The notes beneath the pieces are model-generated. The model was not told the origin of the DNA. It worked only from the letters and a program-made list of their open reading frames with translations, and searched no databases. Positions 37,392 through 48,850 of a stretch of DNA of 64,000 nt are shown here, piece by piece (position 1 is the first letter of the stretch; every line of letters begins with the position of its first letter). The translations under genes and the position numbers were made by a program. Origin of the DNA: Flavobacterium nitratireducens (lineage in GTDB: Bacteria > Bacteroidota > Bacteroidia > Flavobacteriales > Flavobacteriaceae); NCBI RefSeq assembly GCF_029625335.1, contig NZ_CP121111.1, positions 1,612,001 to 1,676,000 on the forward strand. The letters are read 5' to 3'.

Positions 37392-38753
37392 ATGCCAAAA
37401 ATAATACGTTTAAGCGAATTTCAATACGAAATTCCAATTTTTACTATCAATAAAGATTTTGATGGTTTTTACGCCCAATTTCTAAAAACCCATTTGGGTA
37501 AAATTTACCTTTCTACGCCTTTTTCGGAACTTGGTCAAGCTTTCAAATTGAAAGATTCCAAAAAAGGAACTCATTGCTATTTTAGTCCCAAAGGGAAAAT
37601 TGCCCTAATGATGCTTAAGAACTATTACGGTTGTTCGGATAAGAAACTAATCGAACTTTTGAACGGAAATATTTTTATGCAGTTTTTTTGCGACATTCTC
37701 ATTCCCATTAACAAACCGCTTACCAACTTTAAAATTGTGAGCCAAATTAGAGTGGAACTTTCCAAGGGTTTAAATATTAGAAAATCTCAAGAAATACTTG
37801 CCAAGAGTTGGATTCCTTATATGAAGGACTTAGACAAAATGTTTACTGATGCGACTTGTTATGAAAGCGAAGTGCGTTTTCCAACCAATCAGAAATTGCT
37901 TTGGGAATGCGTTCAGTGGAACTATAAACAAATGGAATCTTTATGCCGAATTTTACAAATAAAATTACCCCGAACCAAATATTTGGATTGGTGCAGACGC
38001 TATAATGAGTATTCGAAAAAGCGAAAAAAACAATCCAAATACCGTACAAAGGTAACCAGAGGATTACTGAAATTATTATACAAACTCAATGGCGAACTCA
38101 ATAAAATTGAAAATCAAAATTCCTTTGTATTTACTTTAAAATACAAACAACAACGTTCTATTATTACTAAAGTCTATCAGCAACAGGCACAAATATTTAA
38201 AACAGGGAAAAGTGTTCCTGATAGAATTGTAAGTATCAGCAAAAGTTACATACGCCCAATTGTCCGCGGCAAAGAAGTCAAACAAGTAGAGTTTGGAGCT
38301 AAAGTGAATAAAATTCAGATTGACGGAATCAATTTTATTGAACATATCCAATACCGAGCTTTCAATGAGGGAACCCGTTTGCAAAGCAGTATTTTTTGCG
38401 CACAAAATTTGACGAAAACTAAAATAAAAATGCTGGGAGCTGATGCTATTTATGCTACCAATAAAAACCGGACATTTACCTCTGGTTGCAAGATCCAATC
38501 CGATTTTGTTAGAAAAGGAAAAGCTGGTAAAAATGAAGAACAGCGTAAAATTTTAGCCAGAGAAATTAAAAAAGAACGCTCCACACGCCTGGAGGGAAGT
38601 TTTGGCAAAGAAAAGGAGCATTACAATCTGAAAAAAATCAAAGCCAAAACTAAAAAGAGTGAGATACTTTGGATTTTCTTCGGAATCCATACAGCCAATG
38701 CCCTGGAAATTGGAAGAAGGATTTTTATAAAATCACTTAATATAGCAGCTTAA
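37392..38753 (+). CDS. DDE transposase (IS5/IS1182-like superfamily)
   Basis: 453 aa, apparently intact. An N-terminal DUF772-like region (STPFSELGQAFKL, ALMMLKNYYGCSDKKLIELL) is followed by a DDE core: first Asp in MFTDATCYES, second Asp in MLGADAIYATNKNR, and a late Glu in RLEGSFGKEKEHYNL with a following Arg/Lys-rich tail and GIHTANALEIGRR. A long basic helical insertion (YSKKRKKQSKYRTKVTRG) lies between the first two Asp. Terminal inverted repeats could not be located by eye. It interrupts the flank of a decaying glycan locus. Confidence 0.85.
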   Translation: MPKIIRLSEFQYEIPIFTINKDFDGFYAQFLKTHLGKIYLSTPFSELGQAFKLKDSKKGTHCYFSPKGKIALMMLKNYYGCSDKKLIELLNGNIFMQFFCDILIPINKPLTNFKIVSQIRVELSKGLNIRKSQEILAKSWIPYMKDLDKMFTDATCYESEVRFPTNQKLLWECVQWNYKQMESLCRILQIKLPRTKYLDWCRRYNEYSKKRKKQSKYRTKVTRGLLKLLYKLNGELNKIENQNSFVFTLKYKQQRSIITKVYQQQAQIFKTGKSVPDRIVSISKSYIRPIVRGKEVKQVEFGAKVNKIQIDGINFIEHIQYRAFNEGTRLQSSIFCAQNLTKTKIKMLGADAIYATNKNRTFTSGCKIQSDFVRKGKAGKNEEQRKILAREIKKERSTRLEGSFGKEKEHYNLKKIKAKTKKSEILWIFFGIHTANALEIGRRIFIKSLNIAA

Positions 38754-38845
38754 AAAATGAAATAATTGTCATGGGATAACTACGTCCTGTTGTGAGCAAA
38801 AATCTGTTTTCTTGACAAATATATCTTTAAAAACGTAGTCATAAT

Positions 38846-38885
38846 AAAAATGACCGATAGTGAAAATCAAAATCGGTCATTTTTT
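38846..38885. terminator. Terminator hairpin downstream of the transposase
   Basis: AATGACCGAT and ATCGGTCATT pair perfectly with a 13-nt loop, followed by T5 on the plus strand and preceded by A5. It could act on both strands. Confidence 0.78.
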
Positions 38886-38894
38886 ATGTTTGTT

Positions 38895-39184
38895 TTACTC
38901 AAAAGTACACTTACTTCTGAATGTGCCTAAATATTCTCCTTGAAAACTGATAAGATAAAAGTCTTTATTGGTGAAATATAAATTCGCTGATGCAAATTTT
39001 TGAAGTAAAACAGCTTTCTTCTCACTGTGTTTTATTTCGGTCCATTGTTCGATAATGTTTTCTTTTGCCCAAACTTTATAGCACAATGTAACTTCAGATG
39101 GATAAACAGGATCTTTCAAAAGAATTCTTGTCAGTATGGCATTGTTATCGACTCTTTCTTTTTTATGACTGATATATTTCAATT
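38895..39184 (-). pseudogene. GH36 alpha-galactosidase remnant (N-terminal domain piece)
   Basis: About 95 codons of a GH36 beta-sandwich domain: KYISHKKERVDN, then DPVYPSEVTLCYKVWAKENI, EQWTEIKHSEKKAVLLQKFA and SANLYFTNKDFYLISFQGEY. The typical signal-proximal start and the whole catalytic barrel are missing, and similarity ends near residue 85. The piece lies directly between the transposase and the beta-galactosidase, so loss of the rest probably accompanied IS activity or deletion. Confidence 0.72.
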
Positions 39185-39324
39185 CTAAAGAAGGATTTAT
39201 TAATTAAAATAGGATTCTAGTTTTTATTTCATAATTCTTGTTCTAAATGTCATCATCTTTATCGGGTATACAATTTCATAACTCTTCATGCATTCCAAAA
39301 ACGTCATGGGTTTTTATAACTATT

Positions 39325-42492
<3,168 letters not shown>

Positions 42493-42496
42493 TTAT

Positions 42497-42579
42497 CTTA
42501 TAAACATAAAGCTATCAGATGTTTATAAGAAATGACAAATGATTAATCCGCTATAATATAACACATCAACCATTTGTCA
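42497..42579 (-). repeat. Two perfect inverted repeats between susD and beta-galactosidase
   Basis: CTTATAAACAT (42497-42507) pairs with ATGTTTATAAG (42519-42529); TGACAAATG (42533-42541) pairs with CATTTGTCA (42571-42579). Neither is followed by a clear U-run, so mRNA-processing or regulator-binding sites are as likely as termination. Confidence 0.6.
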
Positions 42580-42623
42580 AGTTCTTATTTTAATCTTTTA
42601 TTAATTAAAAGGTATAACCCATA

Positions 42624-44141
42624 TTACCAATTGGCATTTTGGGTCATTTTTGGGTTGTTATTCAACTCACTTTCTGGAATAGGAAAGTAGTTGTATTTTG
42701 CTGAGTAATTAAGATAACCGCCAACTTGACTATCTTTGATTACTTTTTCTAAAGTACCCCATCTTCTTAAATCATACCAGTGAATCCCTTCACGAGCAAA
42801 TTCAACATTTCTTTGGTGCATGATTTCATCCATCATTTGAGTTTGACTCCATCCTGTCATCGTGATATTAGCTAACTTCGCTCTATCTCTGATTCTTTTT
42901 ACCAAAGGTGCGGCTTCGGCTACTTTTCCTTGCATTGTTTTTGCTTCAGCAAGCATTAAAAGAACATCAGCATAACGCATTGCATATTCATTCAACTCAG
43001 ATTTCCAATCTCCTTCATCATTGTTCCACCAGTTTTGATTTTTTCTAATCCATATAGCATTTGCCCCAAACTTTGATGCAAAATCATAATTATAATAGGT
43101 ACTACCCGGATAGTTCCAAGCCAAAGTAGCAAGAGCTCTAGGGTCAAAACCGCCGTCAACCGTTTTCTCTTTGGTCATCGCGTCTAACAATACTTTCGTA
43201 GGCAATAACTCAAACCAACCTCCTACTTCTCCAGGAGCTAATTCTTGAGCCATCGTTGTTGCTCTTGTTCTTTCTGATGGATTTCCTCCCCAGATAGTTG
43301 CACCACCTTGTCTGCTAAACTGAATTTCAAATACTGATTCTTTGCTATTTTCATGTTTACCATCAAATAATTGTGCATAATCATCCAAAAGACCAAGACC
43401 ATTAGCCTCTTCATTATCTACTAATTTAGAAAATTGCTCTTCGGCTTTTGCCCATTCTCTTAAATATAAATAGGCTTTTCCAAGATAAGCGATTGCCGTA
43501 TTTTTTGTCACTCTTCCTTTTAAAGTTGCAGGATAAATTTCAGGTAGCGGACTTGAAGCAGCATGTTGGAAATCAGCAATTACTTGATTCCAAACTTCTG
43601 TTTCAGTTGATTTTTCTTTAAAATAATCTGAAGATCCTTTTGCTAATTCAGTAAAAATTGGAACACTTCCAAATTCATTTACCAAATTAAAATAGTTCAA
43701 TCCTCTAAGAAAAGTAGCCTCTGCAACTAATTGCGCTCTTTTTGTTTCATTAATACCTGTGATTTGAGGCGCATAACTAATTACTTGATTAGCACGAAAT
43801 ATACCAATATACATCGCTTTATACATCCCTGTCGTCTCATTTGTGCTAGGAGTATTCTTATAGCTAGAAACGGCATAACGTCCTGGAACATCATTTCTTG
43901 CAACAAAGTTTTCTGTTCTGTTTTCTTTCAATTGCATCGCTTGGATTTCCCAATAACCTGCGTTATTGTTATCTACTAATACATTATAAACAGTTGCTAA
44001 TCCAGACTCTAAATCCGCTTCAGTTTTCCAAAAAGAAGTGGTTGTTAATTTATTTGGATTCTCTAATTCAAGGTTATCAGAACAAGAACTAAACAAGGCC
44101 AGCCCTCCGATAAAATATAATATGATTAATTTCTTTTTCAT
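42624..44141 (-). CDS. susD: SusD-family glycan-binding lipoprotein
   Basis: 505 aa. Lipobox in LALFSSCSDN, followed by the four-TPR SusD fold (LRGLNYFNLVNEFGSVP, AIAYLGKAYLYLREWAKAEEQF) and the C-terminal RNVEFAREGIHWYDLRRWG typical of the family. It sits on the outer membrane surface and lids the SusC barrel. 11 bp after susC. The symbol denotes family, not starch specificity. Confidence 0.95.
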   Translation of the reverse strand: MKKKLIILYFIGGLALFSSCSDNLELENPNKLTTTSFWKTEADLESGLATVYNVLVDNNNAGYWEIQAMQLKENRTENFVARNDVPGRYAVSSYKNTPSTNETTGMYKAMYIGIFRANQVISYAPQITGINETKRAQLVAEATFLRGLNYFNLVNEFGSVPIFTELAKGSSDYFKEKSTETEVWNQVIADFQHAASSPLPEIYPATLKGRVTKNTAIAYLGKAYLYLREWAKAEEQFSKLVDNEEANGLGLLDDYAQLFDGKHENSKESVFEIQFSRQGGATIWGGNPSERTRATTMAQELAPGEVGGWFELLPTKVLLDAMTKEKTVDGGFDPRALATLAWNYPGSTYYNYDFASKFGANAIWIRKNQNWWNNDEGDWKSELNEYAMRYADVLLMLAEAKTMQGKVAEAAPLVKRIRDRAKLANITMTGWSQTQMMDEIMHQRNVEFAREGIHWYDLRRWGTLEKVIKDSQVGGYLNYSAKYNYFPIPESELNNNPKMTQNANW

Positions 44142-44152
44142 TTTTCGTTGAT

Positions 44153-47100
44153 TTAAAAGTTAAGTTGCATCCCAAAAATAATGGTTTTGCTTAATGGATA
44201 TGATTTATAATCGATTCCTCTACCTCCAAGTGCATCAGCCGAAACGTCTGGATTGTATCCTGTGTATTTAGTAGAAGTAAAAAGATTATCACCTGCAACA
44301 TAGAATCGACATCTGTCAATTGATAATTTTTGACTTAAGTCATTAGGAAACGTATATCCTAATTGAATCGTTTTTAATCTAAGATAAGATCCATTTTCAA
44401 GGAAACGATCTGAGTAATCAGCACCATTATCATTTGGATCATCAATATTTAATCTTGGAAAATTAGAGTTTGGATTAAAAGTAAATGAATTTAAAGTTGA
44501 ACTAGCATAATTTATATTTGCTTTTACTGTTGCTAAGTCAGTATTATTTCCATTATATATTTTATTTCCTTGAACTCCTTGAAGAGCAAGGGTCATATCA
44601 ATTCCTTTCCAATCTGCTTGAAGACGGAATCCGTATTCAAAATCAGGAAAAGCACTACCTCTAAATTGTCTGTCTCCAGCATCAATTTTTCCATCTCCAT
44701 TAAAATCAACATATCTGATGTCTCCAATTTCGGCTCTAGGCTGAATAGGATTTCCATTCAAATTATGTGCATCCAGTTCTTCTTGTGTTCTGAATAATCC
44801 GTCAGTCTTAACAAGGAAAAAAGAATAAATAGGATATCCTACTTTGCTGTATGTCACTGCTGATCCATGAAATGCTCCTCTAGAACCTTCAAGAATCTGG
44901 CTTCCAGTACTCAATTCTTCAACACGATTTTTTACACTTGAAATATTAGAAGTTATAGAGAAATTAACTTCTCCAACTTTTTGATTGTATGTTAATCCCA
45001 TTTCAAAACCTTTATTTGAAACCTTTCCTGCATTAGTGTAAGGGTCATTACTAGAACCTACTGACAATGGAATTGGCACACGTAAAAGTAAATCGGAAGT
45101 GTTTTTTTGGAAGTAATCAAAAGTAAAATCTAATTTACCATTCCATAACCCTAAATCAAAACCAACATTAGCCGTTGAAGTTGATTCCCATTTTAATCCA
45201 ATCGCAGGATAATCTGTTTGAATGTTTCCTATCCAAAGTGTATTTGGTTCTCCTGTACCATAACTTATTCCTGATGTAATTGCCCCAAGATACTGGTAAT
45301 CTCCAATTTCTTGATTTCCTAAAATACCATAACTAGTACGTATTTTGAATTCAGACACAGGCAAACCTAAATTTTTGAAAAACTGTTCTTTTCCTATTCC
45401 CCATGCTGCAGAAATGGAAGGGAAATTTCCCCATTTATTTTCTGGGCTAAAACGAGAGGAACCATCACGTCTAAAAGTTGCCGTAAGGATATATTTGTTA
45501 TCATACGAATATATCGCACGTCCAAGATAAGAAATCAATTTATTCTCAGTAGCATACCCTGAAATAGCTGGTTGTTCAGCACCTGCCAAAACAAATATAC
45601 CATCAGGCATACCTTGAACGGAACCTGAAATAGAACGGAAATTATTTTCATAAATAGTATGTCCTAACAATAAGTTTACCGAATGCTTACCAAAATTTTT
45701 AGAATAGTTTAAAGTATTTTCTATTTGATAGTATTGGTTTAAGTTACTTCCTTCCGCTAAAGTATTTTTTGAATTCTTGAAGAATCCACCCACTTCATAA
45801 CGTGGTGTATAGTTATAACTTTTATGTTCTGAAGCAGTTACCCCAACATTTAATTTATATTTAAAACCGTCAAAGAAACTTGCTTCTGCATAAGTATTAA
45901 TCAATGCTTGGTAGTAATCATTTTTAACATCAATAAGATTCAAAGCTGCCACTGGATTGAATATATCCGTAACTGCACCTGATGCTCCACCATATCCTCC
46001 TACTGCATTTTCATTATAAATTGCAAACCCTGGAATCATAGAAATAGCAGCTCCAAGAATATTTCTTCCTTGTCCTGGTATTCCTGGTAAATCATTTCTT
46101 TTTTCTTTGGTCAACATTACTGTTTCTCCGATTTTAAAAATACCTTTTTTGTAATCCGATTTAATTCTTAAGTTAACACGGTCATAATTCGTTTTCTTGA
46201 TGACTCCTTCTTGATTAAAGTAACTCAAAGACATATTATATTTTAAATTATCTGAACCTCCAGAAAACCCTAATGAATAGTTTTGTGTAGGAGCTGCTCT
46301 GAAAATTTCATTCTGCCAATTAATTCCTGCTCCAGGAACTTCAGGGTTTTGCGCAATGGCTAATGGTGCTTTTCCTGCTGCACTATAGGCCGCATTACTT
46401 ACCTTTGCCCATTGTTCTTGATTTAACAAATCTAGTTTTTTAGTCACACTGGCAATCCCATAAAAAGAGTCAAAGCTCACTTTCATCTCCCCTTTCTTTC
46501 CACTCTTTGTGGTAATCAAAATCACACCATTTGCAGCTCTTGACCCATAAATTGCTGCAGCAGAAGCGTCTTTCAAAACTTGAATTGATTCGATGTCATT
46601 TGGATTCAGATTGTTCATAGAGGCAACTGCGATATCATCTACTAATATCAAAGGATTGTTATTGTTTAATGATCCTGCACCTCTAATCTGAATTCTGGTT
46701 CCAGAACCAGGGGCACCACCAGCAGACTCTACAGTAACACCGGCAATTTTACCTTGTATTGCACTCCCTAAATTCGTATTACTTTGAGAATCTAATTGTG
46801 TTGCCTTTAATCCTCCAACAGCTCCTGTTAAATCACTTTTCTTAACAGTACCGTATCCAATTACCACTACTTCGTTTAATGTGTTGTTTTCTTCTTTAAG
46901 CAAAACATTTATCACTTGTCTACCGGCAATAGCCTCTTCAACTGTAACATATCCGATATAAGAGAACACTAATGTAGCATTAGTATCCGCAACATTTAAT
47001 TTATAATTACCATCAACATCTGTTATGGTTGCATTCTTTGTTCCTTTGACAGATACTGAAACTCCAATGACTGACTGGGATGTTTTTTGATCTCCAACAG

Positions 47101-47227
47101 AACCTGTAATAGTATTTTGAGCCTGCAAGCTAATACAAGAGACCATAATGACTAATGACAGAGTGAGTTTAGATGTTAAGAATGCTTTTATTCTTGACAT
47201 CTGATTTACATTCTTCATGTTTTTCAT
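44153..47227 (-). CDS. susC: SusC-family TonB-dependent outer membrane transporter
   Basis: 1,024 aa. Order: signal peptide, carboxypeptidase-regulatory domain (ITGSVGDQKTSQSVIGV), the family motif NEVVVIGYGTVKKSDLTGAV that marks the plug, plug domain (LVDDIAVASMNNLNPNDIES), and a 22-strand barrel ending in KTIIFGMQLNF. It imports oligosaccharides with energy from TonB. Start codon could also be one of two further ATGs within ten codons. Divergent from the GntR gene across ~440 bp. Confidence 0.95.
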   Translation of the reverse strand: MKNMKNVNQMSRIKAFLTSKLTLSLVIMVSCISLQAQNTITGSVGDQKTSQSVIGVSVSVKGTKNATITDVDGNYKLNVADTNATLVFSYIGYVTVEEAIAGRQVINVLLKEENNTLNEVVVIGYGTVKKSDLTGAVGGLKATQLDSQSNTNLGSAIQGKIAGVTVESAGGAPGSGTRIQIRGAGSLNNNNPLILVDDIAVASMNNLNPNDIESIQVLKDASAAAIYGSRAANGVILITTKSGKKGEMKVSFDSFYGIASVTKKLDLLNQEQWAKVSNAAYSAAGKAPLAIAQNPEVPGAGINWQNEIFRAAPTQNYSLGFSGGSDNLKYNMSLSYFNQEGVIKKTNYDRVNLRIKSDYKKGIFKIGETVMLTKEKRNDLPGIPGQGRNILGAAISMIPGFAIYNENAVGGYGGASGAVTDIFNPVAALNLIDVKNDYYQALINTYAEASFFDGFKYKLNVGVTASEHKSYNYTPRYEVGGFFKNSKNTLAEGSNLNQYYQIENTLNYSKNFGKHSVNLLLGHTIYENNFRSISGSVQGMPDGIFVLAGAEQPAISGYATENKLISYLGRAIYSYDNKYILTATFRRDGSSRFSPENKWGNFPSISAAWGIGKEQFFKNLGLPVSEFKIRTSYGILGNQEIGDYQYLGAITSGISYGTGEPNTLWIGNIQTDYPAIGLKWESTSTANVGFDLGLWNGKLDFTFDYFQKNTSDLLLRVPIPLSVGSSNDPYTNAGKVSNKGFEMGLTYNQKVGEVNFSITSNISSVKNRVEELSTGSQILEGSRGAFHGSAVTYSKVGYPIYSFFLVKTDGLFRTQEELDAHNLNGNPIQPRAEIGDIRYVDFNGDGKIDAGDRQFRGSAFPDFEYGFRLQADWKGIDMTLALQGVQGNKIYNGNNTDLATVKANINYASSTLNSFTFNPNSNFPRLNIDDPNDNGADYSDRFLENGSYLRLKTIQLGYTFPNDLSQKLSIDRCRFYVAGDNLFTSTKYTGYNPDVSADALGGRGIDYKSYPLSKTIIFGMQLNF

Positions 47228-47502
47228 AAATTCATAGTTTTTAAAAATTAGTTAGTTATTCTTGGCAATCTATTATCCTTTAAAAAAGACAAAAAATAGT
47301 AGTTTCAATTGTAGACGAATAAAACTGAAATTGGGTTCGAAATCAATTCATTCGGAATTATTACTATTCTTTATTTCCTTTAAAGTAAATTTTTATACTG
47401 TACATTCTATTATTCTTGTAAAACATCAGGACCAAAATGATCAAGAGTCCACTATTTAATTTCATTTTCGTTAGCAAATTCTAAAAAACAAATACCTCCT
47501 CT

Positions 47503-47545
47503 ATTAGACGTAAAATCAAATTATTTATGTAAAAAAATTAGACGT
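47503..47545. repeat. Direct repeat ATTAGACGT in the susC/gntR intergenic region
   Basis: ATTAGACGT occurs at 47503-47511 and 47537-47545, 34 bp apart (about three helical turns). It lies in the 444-bp space between susC and the regulator, where no gene is seen. A pair of regulator sites is possible. No susC promoter with a good -7 box was found there. Confidence 0.4.
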
Positions 47546-47627
47546 TAAATATGATATGTGTTTTTTTTATATTAATTATTTACGAAATATTAAAAATCAA
47601 AAGTAAAATAAAAGTTAAATACAACAT

Positions 47628-47656
47628 ACTGGTACCTACCGGTTTTTGTATATTTG
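47628..47656 (+). promoter_or_regulatory. Promoter and palindromic operator of the GntR-type regulator
   Basis: The -7 box TATATTTG (47649-47656) is 15 bp before the ATG. Just upstream, ACTGGTACCTACCGGT (47628-47643) is a 6+6 dyad with one mismatch, placed over the -33 region, as expected for an autoregulating GntR-type repressor. Confidence 0.6.
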
Positions 47657-47671
47657 CGAAAAATCTTACTC

Positions 47672-48160
47672 ATGAAAATCATAAATATTCAGAATAATCA
47701 GGGTGTCCCAAAGTACAAACAGATCATTTTATCGATAGAGAAAACGATTGAGGAAGGCCATTTAAAAAAAGACGAAAAACTCCCCTCCATAATCAAAGTA
47801 TGTCTGGAATTTTCCTTGTCCCGTGATACCGTTTTACAGGCCTATGAAGAATTGAAAAAAAGGGGAATAATCTACGCTATTCTTGGGAAAGGGTACTATG
47901 TAAAAAGTACTGAAGTCCGAATTAAACAGCGAATTTTTCTACTTTTCGACGAGTTAAATATTTTCAAAGAAGACCTCTATAATTCCTTTTTAGAAAACAT
48001 TGGAAAAGATGTTCAGGAGGACATTTTCTTTCATAATTTCAACACCCAGGTTTTCCAGAAACTGATAAACGACAGTAACGGTAACTACACGAAATACATC
48101 ATCATGCCAACCAATTTAGTTGCCGCCGCATCGATAATCAAAACCCTACCAGTTGGCTGA
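47672..48160 (+). pseudogene. GntR-family regulator with sugar-binding-type domain, C-terminally truncated
   Basis: 162 aa from the ATG at 47672; a TTG 18 bp upstream overlaps the promoter box and is rejected. The winged helix covers residues ~8-75: YKQIILSIEKTIEEGHLKKD, LPSIIKVCLEFSLSRDTVLQAYEELKKRGII. A periplasmic-binding-protein-like effector domain begins (IFLLFDELNIFKEDLYNSFL) but stops at ASIIKTLPVG, where relatives are about 330 aa. The DNA after the stop matches nothing recognisable and a second truncated gene converges on it, so a deletion joined them. Confidence 0.75.
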
Positions 48161-48285
48161 ATTTATGCTTTAAATACAATTTTAGCAGTGCTCTTTTAAG
48201 AAGTTTGCAGCAGGTTTATGGATATGGCTTGTGTTTTTCATCTTAGATGCACTTCATTAATCAAAATTAAGATTATTTCTTAACT

Positions 48286-48834
48286 TTATGTGATGGCTAA
48301 GTTAGCACGTCCAAAATAACGATTGTCTTTATCTAAAACACCCAGTTTAGCAAAAACAGGCATTCCCATTTGAATCGCATCAATCCAAGACCAATCATTT
48401 AGTTGCGGGGTATTCAACAGCATATTGATGCATTGTCTGGTGTTTTTTAGTTTTTTGGCATCAGGCTCTATGTTATACAAATCAATATAGGTTTGTGCAG
48501 CACAATAATCATCCGCATTTCTATTGGCATTTCCATTTCTAAATCCCCATTTATGAAATTCTGCCCATGAATAGGCATAATCATAGTAAACTTGTTTAGG
48601 ATTAATTTCATGTAAAGCCATTAATCCTTCGTAATAAACACCACGAGTCCAAATATTACTAGGACGCTCTTTATTAGTTACAATTGTCTTTCCAGTGTCT
48701 GGCCATTTGTCCATAAAGTATTTATTAGCCAATTCCATTTGAGCCAATACTTCTTTTCTATCAAATGTTTGTTGGGCAAAAGTTATGCTGCTTAACAGCA
48801 AACATAAACTTAAAAACAAAATCCTTTTTTTCAT
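48286..48834 (-). pseudogene. GH105 unsaturated rhamnogalacturonyl/glucuronyl hydrolase, C-terminally truncated
   Basis: 182 aa, about half the usual 375-400. Signal peptide, then the (alpha/alpha)6 barrel start: IWTRGVYYEGLMALHEINP, AEFHKWGFRNGNANRNADDYCAAQTYIDLY (catalytic Asp region), and WSWIDAIQMGMPVFAKLG with the second active-site Asp. After DNRYFG the sequence diverges (RANLAIT, stop). The C-terminal half of the barrel is gone. The family removes the unsaturated uronic acid left by pectate or rhamnogalacturonan lyases. Its intact part continues the co-oriented block with GH106. Confidence 0.8.
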
Positions 48835-48850
48835 TATCGAGGGGTTTTTA

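Noticed and set aside
38777..38841. ACTACGT / ACGTAGT inverted repeat downstream of the transposase
   Set aside because: 7-bp arms with a ~48-nt spacer are too weak to call an IS end or a hairpin.
37200..38845. Terminal inverted repeats and target duplication of the transposase element
   Set aside because: Several short matches (such as AGTTAT) were tried, but no convincing pair flanks the gene, so no element borders are given.
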